64,000 nt of DNA from Megaleporinus macrocephalus (lineage: Eukaryota > Chordata > Actinopteri > Characiformes > Anostomidae): contig CM038719.1 of assembly GCA_021613375.1 (NCBI GenBank), positions 5,790,390 through 5,854,389 on the forward strand. Direction: 5' to 3'. Positions 46,376 through 58,017 of the stretch are shown here, piece after piece (within the stretch, counting starts at the first letter, position 1; every line of letters begins with the position of its first letter). The notes under the pieces were generated by a model that saw only the letters and a list, made by a program, of their open reading frames with translations, was not told the DNA's origin and made no database searches. The position numbers were made by a program, and so were the translations under genes.

Positions 46376-47726
46376 ACATATTTAATTCCACTCCAGAAGA
46401 CGCATGTAGGATCACTGGTGGGTTTGATAGTAAATAAACTGTGTATATGTGTGATGTAGATGTGGAGACCCCTGGTTCCCATCACCACCACTGTAAACAA
46501 CATCTGAACCACCAAAACCCAAACACTGATCATTTGAAAATTCTGTTGGATTCCCCTTTGAAAGGGAACCATCCTCTGCTTATAAAAATCTCACTGACCT
46601 TTGTAAAGTCTCTCTAGGCTTTTGACCAGCAGTGAGATGTGGATGTGGCTGGCGGTCAGCAGGGCGCTGACCCAGCTCTCCTGGCTCAGGTGGTCCTCGG
46701 CGGCGAGCCTGTAGGTGCGCAGTCCCGGTCCAGTGAACACCAGCGAGAAGGAGAAGTGTCCGTCCGGATCTCCAGCCTGCACCACACAGCCCTCCAGAAC
46801 GATGACCCCCAGCAGGCTGCGGTCAGCGGGACGCTCCTGATAGAAGAGCAGATTCCCCTTCAGAACGAACCAGCGGCGCAGGTACGAGGTGTTACGCTCC
46901 CTCTGCAGGACAGACACCGTCAGTGATCTACAGGAGAACCGCAGCATTATTAAAACTACTACTAATACTAATAATACTAATAATACTAATAATAATGATA
47001 ATATCTTATCAATAAGTGGGTTTTCACCAGTAAGAACAGCAGATCTGATTAGAACAGATGTAAATAATCATACATACAATACAAAGTAACATGAATATGT
47101 TATTGTGAGAGAAGTAGATCAGATCTTGATCCAGTTTGAAGAACAAAGTTAGGTTCCAGATTTCTTCTGGACGCCCCAGACATTGTATGAATGTGTTCAG
47201 TTCCTTCAGCAGTAAATCTTGATTTATCTTAATGAAGAACTGAGCAGTCAAAGCAGGTATTAGATGAGAACTGATAATAATACTGGGTTGTTTAGGAGAA
47301 GCTTGGAAAGAGTTAAATAAACACACTGACGTATGGAAAAGATCTACTTACTCTATTAATACTGTTTAAACACCCACTTTCACAGCAAGGAAACCAGAGC
47401 AGCTATAGGAAACCCATGCAGACATGGGGAGAACTTGCAAACCCCACACATAAAGGACCCTGATCGCCCGCCTGGGGAATCGAACCCAGACCCTTCTTGC
47501 TGTGAGGCGCTACACACTGTGTGGCCCATAATAATATTAATAATAATAATAATAATTAGATTTTAAAGTATTTACAAGTCAGGAACAGCTTGAAAGCTTC
47601 TGAAGAAAGAAAAGAGATAGCGAAGAAAGAAAGAAAGAGAGATGGAGAAGAAAAAAGAAAGAGAGAGATGGAGAAGAAAAAGAGAGATGGAGACAGAGAA
47701 GAAAGAAAGAAAGAGAGAGAGATAGA

Positions 47727-47787
<61 letters not shown>

Positions 47788-48351
47788 AAAAGAAAGAAAG
47801 AATCAAGAGAGAGATGAGATAAAGAAAGAAAGAGAGAGAGAAAAAAGAAAAAAGATCGAGAAGAAAGAAGGAGAGAGAGAGAAGAAAGAAAGATAAAGAT
47901 AGAGAGAGAGAAGAAAGAAAGACAGAGATAGAGAGAGAGAAGAAAGAGAAAGAGAGAGAGACAGCAGAAAGAAAGAAAGGAGAGACAGAGGAGAGAGATG
48001 GAGATAAATAAAGAAAGAGAGATAAAAAAGAGAGATAGAGAAGAAAGAAGGAGAGAGAGAAGAAAGAAAGAAATATAGAGATAGAGAGAAGAAAGATAAA
48101 GATAGAGAGAGAAAAGAAGAAAAAGAAAGAAAAAGACATAAGAAAGAGGGAGATGGAGATAGAGAAGAAGGAAAAAAAGAGAGAGAGAGAGAAGAAGAAA
48201 GAAAGAAAGAGTGGAAAGATGGAAGAAAGTTGAAAGACTGATATTCTCCAGCGCGAGGACTGAAAGATTCAGAGAGTTTAATAAATGATGAAGAGTTTCA
48301 ATCAGCTACTTTAAATATAAAGTTGGAGAAGAACGAGAAAGAAAGGAAAGA

Positions 48352-48384
<33 letters not shown>

Positions 48385-49618
48385 CTAAAGAGAGAGAGAG
48401 AGAGAGAGAGAGATGAAGAAGTATTATAAGCACCTCCTCCAAAAGAGCCTCAGGAGTCAGAATGTAACATCTGCGCTGACAGTTATGGTCTCATAGCTTT
48501 AGTGCTCAGAGACGCTGGAGGTGCTCAGAAAAGCTAGAGGTGCCTCAGAGACGCTGGAGGTACCTAAGAAAAGCTAGAGGTGCCTCAGAGACGCTGGAGG
48601 TACCTAAGAAAAGCTAGAGGTGCCTCAGAGACACTGGAGGTACCTCAGAAAAGCTAGAGGTGCCTCAGAGACGCTGGAGGTACCTCAGAAAAGCTAGAGG
48701 TGCCTCAGAGACGCTGGAGGTACCTCAGAAAAGCTAGAGGTGCCTTGGAGATACTCAAGGTGCCTCGGAGACGCCGAAGGTGCCTTGGAGATGCTGGAGG
48801 TACCTCGGAGATGCTGGAGGTGCCTCAGAGATGCTGGAGGCTCCTCAGCGACATGAGAGTTGCCTCAGAGATGCTGAAGATGCCTTGGAGATGCTGGAGG
48901 TGGCTTGCAGATGCTGAAGGTGCTTCAAAGACGTTGGAGGTACCTCAGAAGCTCCACTGCAGTTTGAATGAGCTTCTTCTTGTCAAGCGGGTTTTACTTT
49001 CAATGCAGTAACAGCCCTTTAACTGGAGTCTACAGTTAAGACACTCCACACAGGGAGCCTTAGAGCTTCTCCAGGTCTCCAGAGGACGAGCAAACAGAGA
49101 GCGAGAGAGAGAGAGACAGAGAGAGAGAGAAAGAGACAGAGAGAGAGAAAGAGAAAGTACCCACAACCTCCAGCTAACCCAGGATGTGAACTCAGGTGAG
49201 CGTCCGTCACACCCAGCATCCCTCCTCGGAGAGCAGGTTTTGTGGAATGTAGAGGCAGGTCCGCCCCGGAGCCACGGCTTCCTCACGTTCTCTGACTCCT
49301 TTCATTAAGGCCTCAATTCTAAAGGCAGTCTGCTGTTATTAATACAGAACTAGGACAGCCGCGCTCAGAGCCACGCTCAGATTAGTAACAACACCATCTT
49401 CATCACTCACACCCCCCTGAAATCACTCCACCCCCCTGAAATCACTCCCCCTCCCTGAAATCACTCCCCCTCCCTGATCCTCACTCTATTAATAACTCTC
49501 ATATTGGAGAATAAGCTCCTGACGTGTCTGTGCTCACCTTTTTGAACAGGTATCCCTCCTTATCTACAGGTGAGGTACAGGACAGGTAGTGCGTCAGAAT
49601 CTTCTCATGGATCTTCAT
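45870..49618 (-). CDS. Sesquipedalian/PHETA-family protein (PH domain, OCRL-binding)
   Basis: PHETA proteins sit on endosomes and trans-Golgi carriers and bind the inositol 5-phosphatases OCRL and INPP5B. Coding exons (minus): 49618-49538, 46902-46599 and 46312-45870; junctions are AG/GT and in phase, giving 275 residues (human PHETA1/2 about 250-260). The N terminus MKIHEKILTHYL and SPVDKEGYLFKK matches the family start. The PH domain spans about 18-120, with RRWFVLKGNLLFY, GVIVLEGC and the closing W of QESWVSALL. A low-complexity linker follows. The C-terminal block with F238 and H242 (EEFSKLHEYYGNEV) fits the F&H motif that docks to the OCRL ASH-RhoGAP module. The start follows an acceptor at 49,646. 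The family is secure; sequence looks distant from PHETA1 and PHETA2, so no symbol is given. The first intron holds a SINE, a long purine tract and a 40-bp array. Confidence 0.93.
46330..46373. repeat. (ATT)n microsatellite
   Basis: About 13 ATT units lie close upstream (in the gene direction) of the last PHETA-like coding exon. Confidence 0.9.
47376..47525 (-). mobile_element. tRNA-derived SINE, minus strand
   Basis: Reading the minus strand: GTGTAGCGCCTCACAGCAAG, a perfect B-box GGTTCGATTCC, then GTTTGCAAGTTCTCCCCATG and GGGTTTCCT. Same superfamily as 10,783-11,040. It lies in the first coding intron of the PHETA-like gene and points the same way as the gene. Confidence 0.7.
47585..48235. 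repeat. 650-bp homopurine (GA/GAAA) tract
   Basis: Almost every base is A or G, mostly GAAA and GA units, with scattered T. In the transcript of the PHETA-like gene this is a long polypyrimidine tract. Such mirror-symmetric tracts can form triplex DNA. More GA runs follow at 48,358-48,415 and 49,097-49,160. Confidence 0.93.
48480..48955. repeat. 40-bp minisatellite (two related 20-bp halves)
   Basis: The unit contains CTCAGAGACGCTGGAGGTAC and CTCAGAAAAGCTAGAGGTGC. The later copies (from 48,740) drift to GGAGATGCTGGAGGT. It lies in the first coding intron of the PHETA-like gene. Confidence 0.88.
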
Positions 49619-49719
49619 CACAGCGCCCCCGAGTGGAGCCGGACACTGAGTGCAGGAGGAGCTTTAGAACTTACTGCAAATAATAAATACAGATGAATGA
49701 ATGATTACTCAACCTTTAC

Positions 49720-49865
49720 GCAACAGTGCTGAGAATGATCCTCCAATAGTACCTGCTCTGTGGGGGTCCTGTGGGGGTCCTGATCATTAAAGAACAGAGT
49801 AATAAAGTATACAGAGAATCAGATGAACTACAGTCTGTGAGTGGAGCTCCTGTAGGATTAGGTCA
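49720..49865 (+). mobile_element. Foldback-element fragment
   Basis: AGTGCTGAGAATGATCC, GGGGTCCTGATCATTAAAGA and AGAATCAGATGAACTACAG match the right arm of the 13,150-13,740 element. It adjoins the right inverted-duplication arm, just as the 41,880 copy adjoins the left arm. Confidence 0.65.
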
Positions 49866-51160
49866 GCTGGACTGAGATGAACTCTGGACGCTGTGAATTG
49901 AGCACTGCTTATTCATCCTGCTTCATAAGGGTGTTATTAAGGCTGTTATTAGGCTGTTATTAGGCTGTCATTAAGGCTGTTATTAAGGCTGTTATTAAGG
50001 CTGTTATTAAGTATGTTATTAAGTCTGTTATTAGGGCTGTTATTAAGTCTGTTATTAAGGCTGTTGTTAAGGCTGTTGTTAAGGCTGTTGTTAATGCTGT
50101 TAAGGCTGTTATTAAAGCTGTTATTAAAGCTGTTATTAAAGCTGTTATTAAGGGTGTTATTAGGGCTGTTATTAAGTCTGTTACTAAGGCTCTTATTAGG
50201 GCTGTTATTAGAGCTGTTATTAAGTCTGTTGTTAAGTCTGTTGTTAAGTCTGTTTTTAAGTCTGTTATTAAGTCTGTTGTTAAGTCTGTTGTTAAGTCTG
50301 CTATTAGGGCTGTTATTAGGGCTGTTATTAGGGCTGTTATTAAAGCTGTCATTAAGGCTGTCATTAAGGCTGTCATTAAGGCTGTTATTAGGGCTGTTTG
50401 TTATTAGGGCTGTTATTAAGGCTGTTATTAAGGTTGTTATTAAGTCTATTATTTAGCCTGTTATTAGGGCTGTTTTTAAGTCTGTTATTAAGTCTGTTAT
50501 TAGGGCTGTTTTTAAGCCCGTTGTTAGGGCTGTGGTTAAGGTGGTTATTAGGGCTGTTTTTAAGTCTGTTATTAAGACTGTTGTTGAGGCTGTTATTATA
50601 GCTGTTATTAAGGCTGTTATTAAGGCTGTTGTTAAAGCTGTTATTAAGGCTATTGTTAAGGCTGTTGTTAAGGCTGTTATTAGGGCTGTTATTAGGGCTG
50701 TTATTAGGACTGTTATTAAGGCTGTTATTAGGGTGGTTATAAGGGCTGTTATTAGGACTGTTAAGGGTTAAACTGAGAGGCTGAGGTTTCTGGTTAAAGC
50801 AGTGAGTTCAGAGTTAACAGCTCTGAAGAACAATAGTTTCCTCAGAAGCTCACAAACCGAGTTTCATGAAGCGAATCAGCTTCTGCTTTCAGTTCTGGTC
50901 CTCTCCTACAGCTCAGTGTGAGGCTGCACTGCTGGGTGAAGGTGTTTAAGGGTGGGGTGAGTGTTACAGGTGTAGAGGAGCTGCTGCTGCTTCACTGCTG
51001 CATCAGAACTGATCACTGTGTGAAAGTAAGATTTTCTAATAAGGAGCTTCTAAGGACGTGCATTCAGACTGGTTTCCTAAATCAGATCCTCTGAGGTGAC
51101 TGACCACTATTTGCAAGTGATCAGATCGGATTAGTGTGTCCAGACTTCACCAGCCTATCT
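49865..51160 (-). repeat. Inverted duplication, right arm (about 1.3 kb)
   Basis: Reverse complement of 40,522-41,880. Bases 50,765-51,157 are non-tandem and nearly identical to 40,523-40,915 inverted; 49,930-50,770 is the 12-bp array. Confidence 0.92.
49930..50770. repeat. 12-bp GGCTGTTATTAA minisatellite, about 70 copies
   Basis: Units of GGCTGTTATTAA and GGCTGTTATTAG with GTTGTTAAG variants. It is the inverted counterpart of 40,915-41,825 but internally different in order and number of variants. Confidence 0.93.
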
Positions 51161-51164
51161 GCAC

Positions 51165-52490
51165 GCATTGGGAGCGAAGTAGGCATAAGCAGCCCTATCT
51201 ACAGCCCCCGGGGAGCCTTACTCGAGGGCACTTCATAACCTGCTGGTCCAGGTGATCTAACTGGCCACTTTATTAGGTACACCTCAAGTATCTTAGTACT
51301 GGTATCTAGACTAACTCTAGATTGTCCAGTTTATCAGCTCCACTGACCATACAGGAGCTACACTTACAGACTGTAGTTCATCTGATTCTCTGTATACTTT
51401 ATTACTCTGTTCTTTAATGATCAGGACCACCACAGAGTAACACTACTGGACTGAGAATCGTCCACCAACCAAGATCATACAGCTGACAGCATCCTCTGAA
51501 CCACCGACGAAGGACTAGAGCAGGGGTCACTAATAGGCAGGCGGTGGTCCGGGTCCAGGTCCGGATCTGGATCTAGACGTTGTCCAATGCGGATCCAAAC
51601 TGATAATCTATTAAGAATGATTTAATTTAAACTGTGTTTATTTTAAGAGGCGTAGCTTTTTTTGGCTTTACGGTATACGGGCTTTATGGTGCAGAGACCA
51701 ATCACGTGCGCTGTAAGATCACCAAAGTCTCCTCAGCCAATCAGATCTGTGCACATTGGGGCGTACAGCGTGTGCACACAGGTGAGGTAAGAAGCGAGAA
51801 GCAGCAGCCGAAGACTAAAGCGAGTCAGAGAGAATAACGAGCTCTAAAAACAGAAAAGTGAACAGAGTGTTTAACAGGAACAGTTCTGGAATGGAGGACC
51901 TGCTCGTCTAGTTTTGGAGAATACCGCTCTGTACAACCAACATGTTAATCTGTGAAGCTGAGTTAACAAGAAGAACCACCTTTATTTACTTTCTCTACAA
52001 ATAAACACTTTAAGATGCACTTTTTAAAAAATAATTCTGTTTTTTTTATGTAGCCCTTGTTTTTACTTGAAGTGAGAAAAAAATTATTATTAGTTTATAA
52101 ATAATTATTCAGTTCAGCATTTAAACAGTAAATATACTGAAATATACTGAACGGTATGTGTGGTGTGTTGGTGTTTCAGTAGCTGATGGTATAAGATGTT
52201 GATAATAGACTACCTCAGTAAACAGGATACACCACTGAATCAGAACACACGTTAGAAATGATGACGGTCCAGACCTTGGCCTGAGAAGATCTCCTCAAAC
52301 TGGACTTTACTGACTCTAATTAAACACCCCTGTACTAGAGGAACACAAACTGTGCAGCAACAACTAACACACCTCCACCACGTCTGAGAATGATCCACCT
52401 CCCTAATAATACCTGCACTGTGGTGGTCCTGTGGAGGTCCTGACCATTGAAGATGCAAAGAGAAACAGATGGACTGTCCATTATGTTGTA
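51165..52490. repeat. Mixed SINE and foldback-element fragments
   Basis: 51,170-51,240 has a SINE-body piece (CAGCCCCCGGGGAGCC). 51,300-51,490 and 52,365-52,450 carry foldback blocks (ACTTTATTACTCTGTTCTTT, GTGGTGGTCCTGTGGAGGTC). The DNA between them has no recognised feature. Confidence 0.5.
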
Positions 52491-52898
52491 GCCCATGTAG
52501 GCACCCAGATCTGAACGTGTTATTAAGCATTATTGCCCTCAATAATAGATGTACTAGTTTTAGATAACAGGCATCCAGGTATGTACTCATACACAGTGAA
52601 TGAATAATGCAGGAGGAGGTGATTAGGGCTTCACTGGGTAACGAACAAGGACATGAAGTGTGTCTATTTTAAACAGTCCAGTAACTGTTTACGGTCATTT
52701 GTGTGTATACATGTACACATATACACCCACAGCTCCTCTGATGGGCAACACACTCACTGGAACTTCCAGCTAGTCCCTCACAGTCAGTCCCTCGTTCAGC
52801 TACAGCCTCCACATCTTTAAAGCCCATCACGCCTCCTGACTCTGTGAGAGGAGCTCTGCTGCCCCACTGAGAGAGAATAAGCAGTAGGTTTAACTCAC

Positions 52899-53020
52899 TG
52901 TGCCCCTCAGAGCCCCCGCCGTGCGCCGCCAGGTGCCGTGTGTTCGTCTCTGTCCATCCTCAGGTGTGTGCAGTGGACTGTGGGACGCTGTCCAGGTGTC
53001 CTGTGTCAGCGCTGCTCCTC
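52899..53020 (-). other. Candidate non-coding first exon of the PHETA-like gene
   Basis: In the minus direction, a TTATTTATATTTCAG stretch at about 53,025-53,040 is followed by CG-richer DNA ending in GGGGCACA|GTGAGTTAA, a good donor at 52,899/52,898. The next acceptor is the one preceding the ATG exon at 49,645. If used, the right inverted-duplication arm would lie in the 5' UTR intron. There is no direct proof. Confidence 0.3.
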
Positions 53021-53284
53021 CACTCTGCTGAAATATAAATAACACGACCCACTTCCTGGTAACAAAAACCTCCTCCTTTTTTTTTAACTCTCCACCTGTA
53101 ACTCAACAAGCCCCGCCCCCTGTACCAGGATTGGCTGCTGGTGCTCCGCCTCTTTTGTCATCAGCCAATGTTTGAGTACCAGAGTGTGATTGTAGCTCCT
53201 CCTCACATTTCTTTAATTTTGACTGAGTAAACTCATAATGTTATATTTATATAATTCCAACTTATACACAAACAAACAAACAAA

Positions 53285-53336
53285 CAAATAAACGAATTAA
53301 TTAATTAATTAATTAATTAATTAACTAATTAATTAA
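53285..53336. repeat. (AATT)n tetranucleotide repeat
   Basis: A short run of ATTA units, preceded by (ACAA)n. Confidence 0.85.
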
Positions 53337-53339
53337 GTG

Positions 53340-54830
53340 AGTGGTTAAAATACCTGGACAATAGTTAAGTTATATTATTTCAGTTTAATTCAGTATGAGG
53401 CCAGTTCAGTTCTCATTATTTCAAATAATTCAGTTAAGTTCAGTTAAAACACCTTCAAGTTCACAATACACTAATTAATTTAAGTCAATTTATGTGATTT
53501 AAGCTCAGTTCAGTCCGAGTGTAATTGATTAGATTCAGTTTCATTTGAGTGCAACCCAATTAAATCTGTTCCAATTCAAATAAATTCAGTTCAAGTAAAT
53601 TTAGACCAGTTCAGTTCAGTTCATGCAACTAAATTAATTTCCATTTATTTCAAATAATTTAATTTTAAAATTATTTAATTAGTTCAGTTTAATTTAATTT
53701 AGGGAAAATCAGTCCAGTCCGGTCCAATTTAATTAACTTTAATTCAGTATGAGCCTAGTTCTGTTCACTTTATTACAGTTAATTCAGTTCAGTATAATTT
53801 AGTTCAGTTCAGTTCAGATATCTTCAAGTTCAGAATAGACCAATACATTTAAGTTACATTTATTTGAGTTTGATTCAATTTAGGTTCAGCTCAGTCTAAG
53901 TTTGAGTAATTAATTCAATTCAGTTTCATTTCAGTGCAACCCGATTCAATTTGTTCCAATTCAGATACAATCAGTTCAATTACGTTCACAGCAATTCATT
54001 TCAGTTAATGCAGTTAAGTTCACTTCGATTCCATTCAGTTCACTTTATTATAATTAATTCAGGTCAGTTTAATTTAGGAAAATAATTACTTCTGTCTAGC
54101 TCAGCTCTGTAAAGTGCATTAAATCTCACTGTCCAACGCAGTTCAACCAATTCAAGTCCAGTCCAGCTCAGTTAAGTTCAATTCAGTATGAACCCAGTTT
54201 AGTTCACTTTATTACAATTAATTCAGTTCAGTTTAATTCAGTTGTTACCTTCAAGTTCAGAATACACCAATAAATTTAGGTTAATTTAATTAGGTTTGAC
54301 TCAATTCAAGTTCAGTTCAGTCCAAGTTAGAGAAATTAATTAAATTCAGTTTCATTTCATTGCAACACGATTCAATTCAGATAAAATCAGTTTAATTACA
54401 TTCACACCACCAATTCAGTTCAGTAAATGGAACTCAATTCCCTTCAATTCAGTTCAGTTAATGAAACTCAATTCCTTTCAATTCAGTTCAGTTAATGGAA
54501 CTCAATTCCCTTCAATTCAGTTCAGTTAATGAAACTCAATTCCCTTCAATTCAGTTCAGTAAATGGAACTCAATTCCCTTTAATTCAGTTCAGTTAATGG
54601 AACTCAATTCCCTTCAATTCAGTTCAGTTAATGGAACTCAATTCCCTTCAATTCAGTTCAGTTAATGGAACTCAATTCCCTTCAATTCAGTTCAGTTAAT
54701 GGAACTCAATTCCCTTCAATTCAGTTCAGTTAAATTTAAAGTCAGACAAGTTTAGTCCTGTAAAGTAACTTGAATCTCACCGTCCAATCAATTCAATTCT
54801 AGCTCATTCCAATTCAGCTCAATTAGTTAT
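53340..54830. repeat. AATTCAGTT-type low-complexity block with a 34-bp array
   Basis: The 1.5 kb is a patchwork of TTCAGTTCAGTT, AATTCAGTT and TTTAATT motifs. Within it, 54,411-54,735 is a clear 34-bp tandem repeat (AGTTCAGTTAATGGAACTCA, ATTCCCTTCAATTC), about 9.5 copies. No coding potential. Confidence 0.85.
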
Positions 54831-54999
54831 AGTTAAGGTCACTCCAATTGAAATTTTCATCAGCAACTAGGAAAGAAGGTTTTTGTGGGCGGAGCCTCTA
54901 AGGGCAATGTAGGTAACCACATTAGTCATATCATGGAAGTCACATCACTGTTCGCACAGCAGTGGCCCAAATCTGACTGCCTTGTTAAGCTGTTCACAC

Positions 55000-55445
55000 T
55001 ATCTTTTAAACGTGGGTCATATATACATCATCAGTCTGACCAGATCAGCTCCTAAACTGACCAGCATGCGCAAAAGAACACATGCAGCTCTTCCGAATCC
55101 ACATCTGAAGGTTCGAAATATGATTCCAATCAGATTTTTGCACGTGTCTCAGTCTGAACGCTCCGGACGCTCAAATAGGATCTTTTGAATCACTCGCAAC
55201 GTGAGAAACAGGGACGAGGCCCACCAAATCCAGAGACTCCCGGTGCTGGAACTTGCTATGTTATTGACGCCCGCGTCATTACCCCAGCAACCCATGTGGA
55301 TAGGTTTGTGAAGTCTGAACACAAAAATCTGATCTTCTCTCTTACAAATAGCAGAGCAACTTGAAAGATCCGATTTGAGAAACAAATCTGATCGGCCTGC
55401 AGTCTGAACAGTGTCCTCAGTCTGAACTGAAAAGATCTGATTCAG
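55000..55445. repeat. Single copy related to the 39.5-40.6 kb tandem repeat
   Basis: GACGCCCGCGTCATTACCCC, AGCAACCCATGTGGATAGG and GCCTGCAGTCTGAACA resemble the unit at 39,480-40,620 at lower identity. Probably an older copy of the same transposon. Confidence 0.5.
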
Positions 55446-55449
55446 TGGG

Positions 55450-55985
55450 TGTGTCTCAAAACCTACTGAGCTCCTACATAGACATCATTTCACGTCATAG
55501 TATGCGCTCCCGACATGTAGACTGTCCCAATTCTTACATACCTTAAACATGCTGTCTACTGAGAAACCTTATTTACACCTGATTTTAAGAAAACATCGAA
55601 CTCTTCCTCAGCCGCTAAGACAATCCCATGATGCAACACAGGCTAATCTACGAGCAGTGAAGTGGTTTTAAAATGTGAGTTATTTTGATTCTCTCTGGAG
55701 TTTTAATGTGTTTCTGGTCATATAATCACACAAAACAGTTTTTTATTATCAGCTCTGTAAGGAGTCCTTCACCATTTACACTTTTATACTCCAGACATTA
55801 GCATTTATGCTAGCAGATTTTTAAGTCTCGGGCTATTGGTTTGGATGCCGGCCGGTAACTTAGCAACCAGCTAAACCACCGGTGGCGTGCTGCAGTGGGG
55901 GGAACAAGCCGTGACGCAGTCTCTCTCTAACTAGAGCGTCTCAGTAATCTGTTTTATGAGGAGAGATGAGGAGAGAACACTGCTA
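55450..55985 (-). mobile_element. MITE-like element, copy 2 (inverted)
   Basis: It starts GTGTCTCAAAACCTACTGAG and carries, in reverse, the block found at 3,890-4,265 and 57,110-57,450. It forms an inverted pair with the copy at 57,066 about 1.1 kb away. Confidence 0.65.
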
Positions 55986-56074
55986 CTTACACAGCTGCCT
56001 GGCTAGACAGTGTAATATCAGATTCATAAACGGTGTGTAGTCTCTAAGGCTCCGTCTAAGTGTTTCAAATCTTT

Positions 56075-57010
56075 GATGCATTTCCCGATAACGAATGATC
56101 TGAGTGAGTTACGAACAACTTTAAGAACAACGTAACTTTAAGAACCCCAATTTTGCGAGTGTTTCCCGAACGCCTTCTTAGTCTCCAAACTTACGAACTA
56201 GTTTCAAGTAGCTCTTTGTTGACTGCCAGTGCCTATTCATAAGTTTGCATAAGTTTCCTCATTATTATGCCACAAATGTTTCATTATGTAAACAAATATA
56301 ATAAAAAAGAACAACAAATAAGGATTTACATAACTTTTATGTAAAAGAACAACAAATAAGGATTCACATAACTTTTATGTAAAAGAACAACAAAAACAAA
56401 TGAAAATATTTCGCTTGCAATTGTTATAGCACGCCCAGCCTATAAATAGACACACGATTAACCTTCCCAATTTTTTCTCAGGATGAAATAAAAGCTTGAA
56501 GAAATATAGAAAAAAAATTTACAACAACAAATAATGCATTGTACTTTAAGCAGTTTAAACTGTTTGTTTACGTGATTACGATAATTCCAACCTTGAAATA
56601 ATAAAATATCATGTACATTTATGTACAGTATTGAACTCAGGACCTTCAGAGTGGTAGACGGTTTGCTTCCCACCCCACCATGATACAAACAAACACCTGT
56701 TTATTCTAGAAGTTTACTGTTTACATAATTCAAGCTGTTGGATATGATATTTGTTGACGTTGGGTGTCATTTCCGTGATGAAAATACGCTTTTAAATGTT
56801 TTTTTAAGTCTTCATGGATTCATGTTTGTATAAATACGTGTCCATGCTCAGAACAATGGATTTTTAAAGGATGACTAGCGCCCTCTATTGTTTTTGAGAC
56901 AGAATTGCACATGAACTTCGAGTTAAGAAGAATTTACAGAGTTGCGAGTGGGTCGGGTGCTTTCGGGAAACATTAGTAATTTTAAGAATGTTCTTAAGTA
57001 TGAAGTAACG
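56075..57010. mobile_element. Possible DNA transposon between the two inverted MITE copies
   Basis: TTTCCCGATAACG / GTTTCCCGAACGCC at the left and CTTTCGGGAAACATTA at the right look like inverted ends. The interior has a 38-bp direct repeat (AAAGAACAACAAATAAGGAT, three copies at 56,300-56,395). Confidence 0.35.
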
Positions 57011-57065
57011 AAGTACTTTTTGGTACTTTTTCTCTGCATGTGTATCTGTTAGTGTGAACAGCAGA

Positions 57066-57512
57066 AAACACTGAATGTGTCTCAAAACCTAGTGAGCTCT
57101 ATATGGCTCACGGCTTGTTCCCGCCCACAGCACGCGACCGGTGGTTTAGCTGGTTGCTAAGCTACCGGCCGGCTATCCAAAACAATAGCCCTAGATTTAA
57201 AAATCTGCTAGCATAAATGCTAATGTGTGGAGTATAAAACTGCGAAATGGTGAACGACTCGTTACAGAGTTGATAATAAAATACTGTTTTTTGTGATTAT
57301 ATGACCAGAAACACATTAAAACTCCAGAGAGAATCAAAATAACTTACATTTTAAAACCACTTCATTGTCTTAGCGGCTGAGGAAGCGTTCAATGCTTCCT
57401 TAAAATCAGGTCTAAATAAGGTTCTTCAGTAGCAGCATGTTTAAGGTATGTAAGTATTGGGACAGTCTACATGTCGGGAGTGCATACTATTGGTGTTTTG
57501 AGACAGACCCCT
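57066..57512 (+). mobile_element. MITE-like element, copy 3
   Basis: It starts GTGTCTCAAAACCTAGTGAG and ends GGTGTTTTGAGACAGACCCC, which are inverted partners. Interior as in copy 1. No ORF. Confidence 0.65.
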
Positions 57513-58017
57513 TGTCTACAACCTTGTGTGGAAACGGCTGAAGAAACCGTACTGGCTGGATTAACTGTGGACCTATGGACTTCTGTGAAGGAGGTGTGAG
57601 GCAGGTGCAGAGAGAGGAAGAGGATGAGCGTGTGATAAAAGCAGTAGTGAAACACGGTCTGCACACCAGAGCAAAGCGAGGAGTGGATTTTCACCACAGA
57701 CGCACATCATGATAGAACCCCTGACCCCCTACCTTACTTTCTCAGTTCCCTCTACCTTTACACGCTGCACTCTCAGGAGATTTAATGTGTCTGTTTATTA
57801 AAGACATAAGCAAATCACATTCTGCTCTGCTTTCAAATGGAACCCTTCAGAATATACGATAATGACTACGGACCCTACACATTAGGATCATACTGGATAT
57901 ATAATCATTTACAGTACTGAATAATTTATGGTAGATGCTGAATAATTAACAACAAAAGCTGAATAATTCAGAGCAGACAAGGAAGGATTTATAAAAGTAA
58001 TCACAGTATGAATCATT

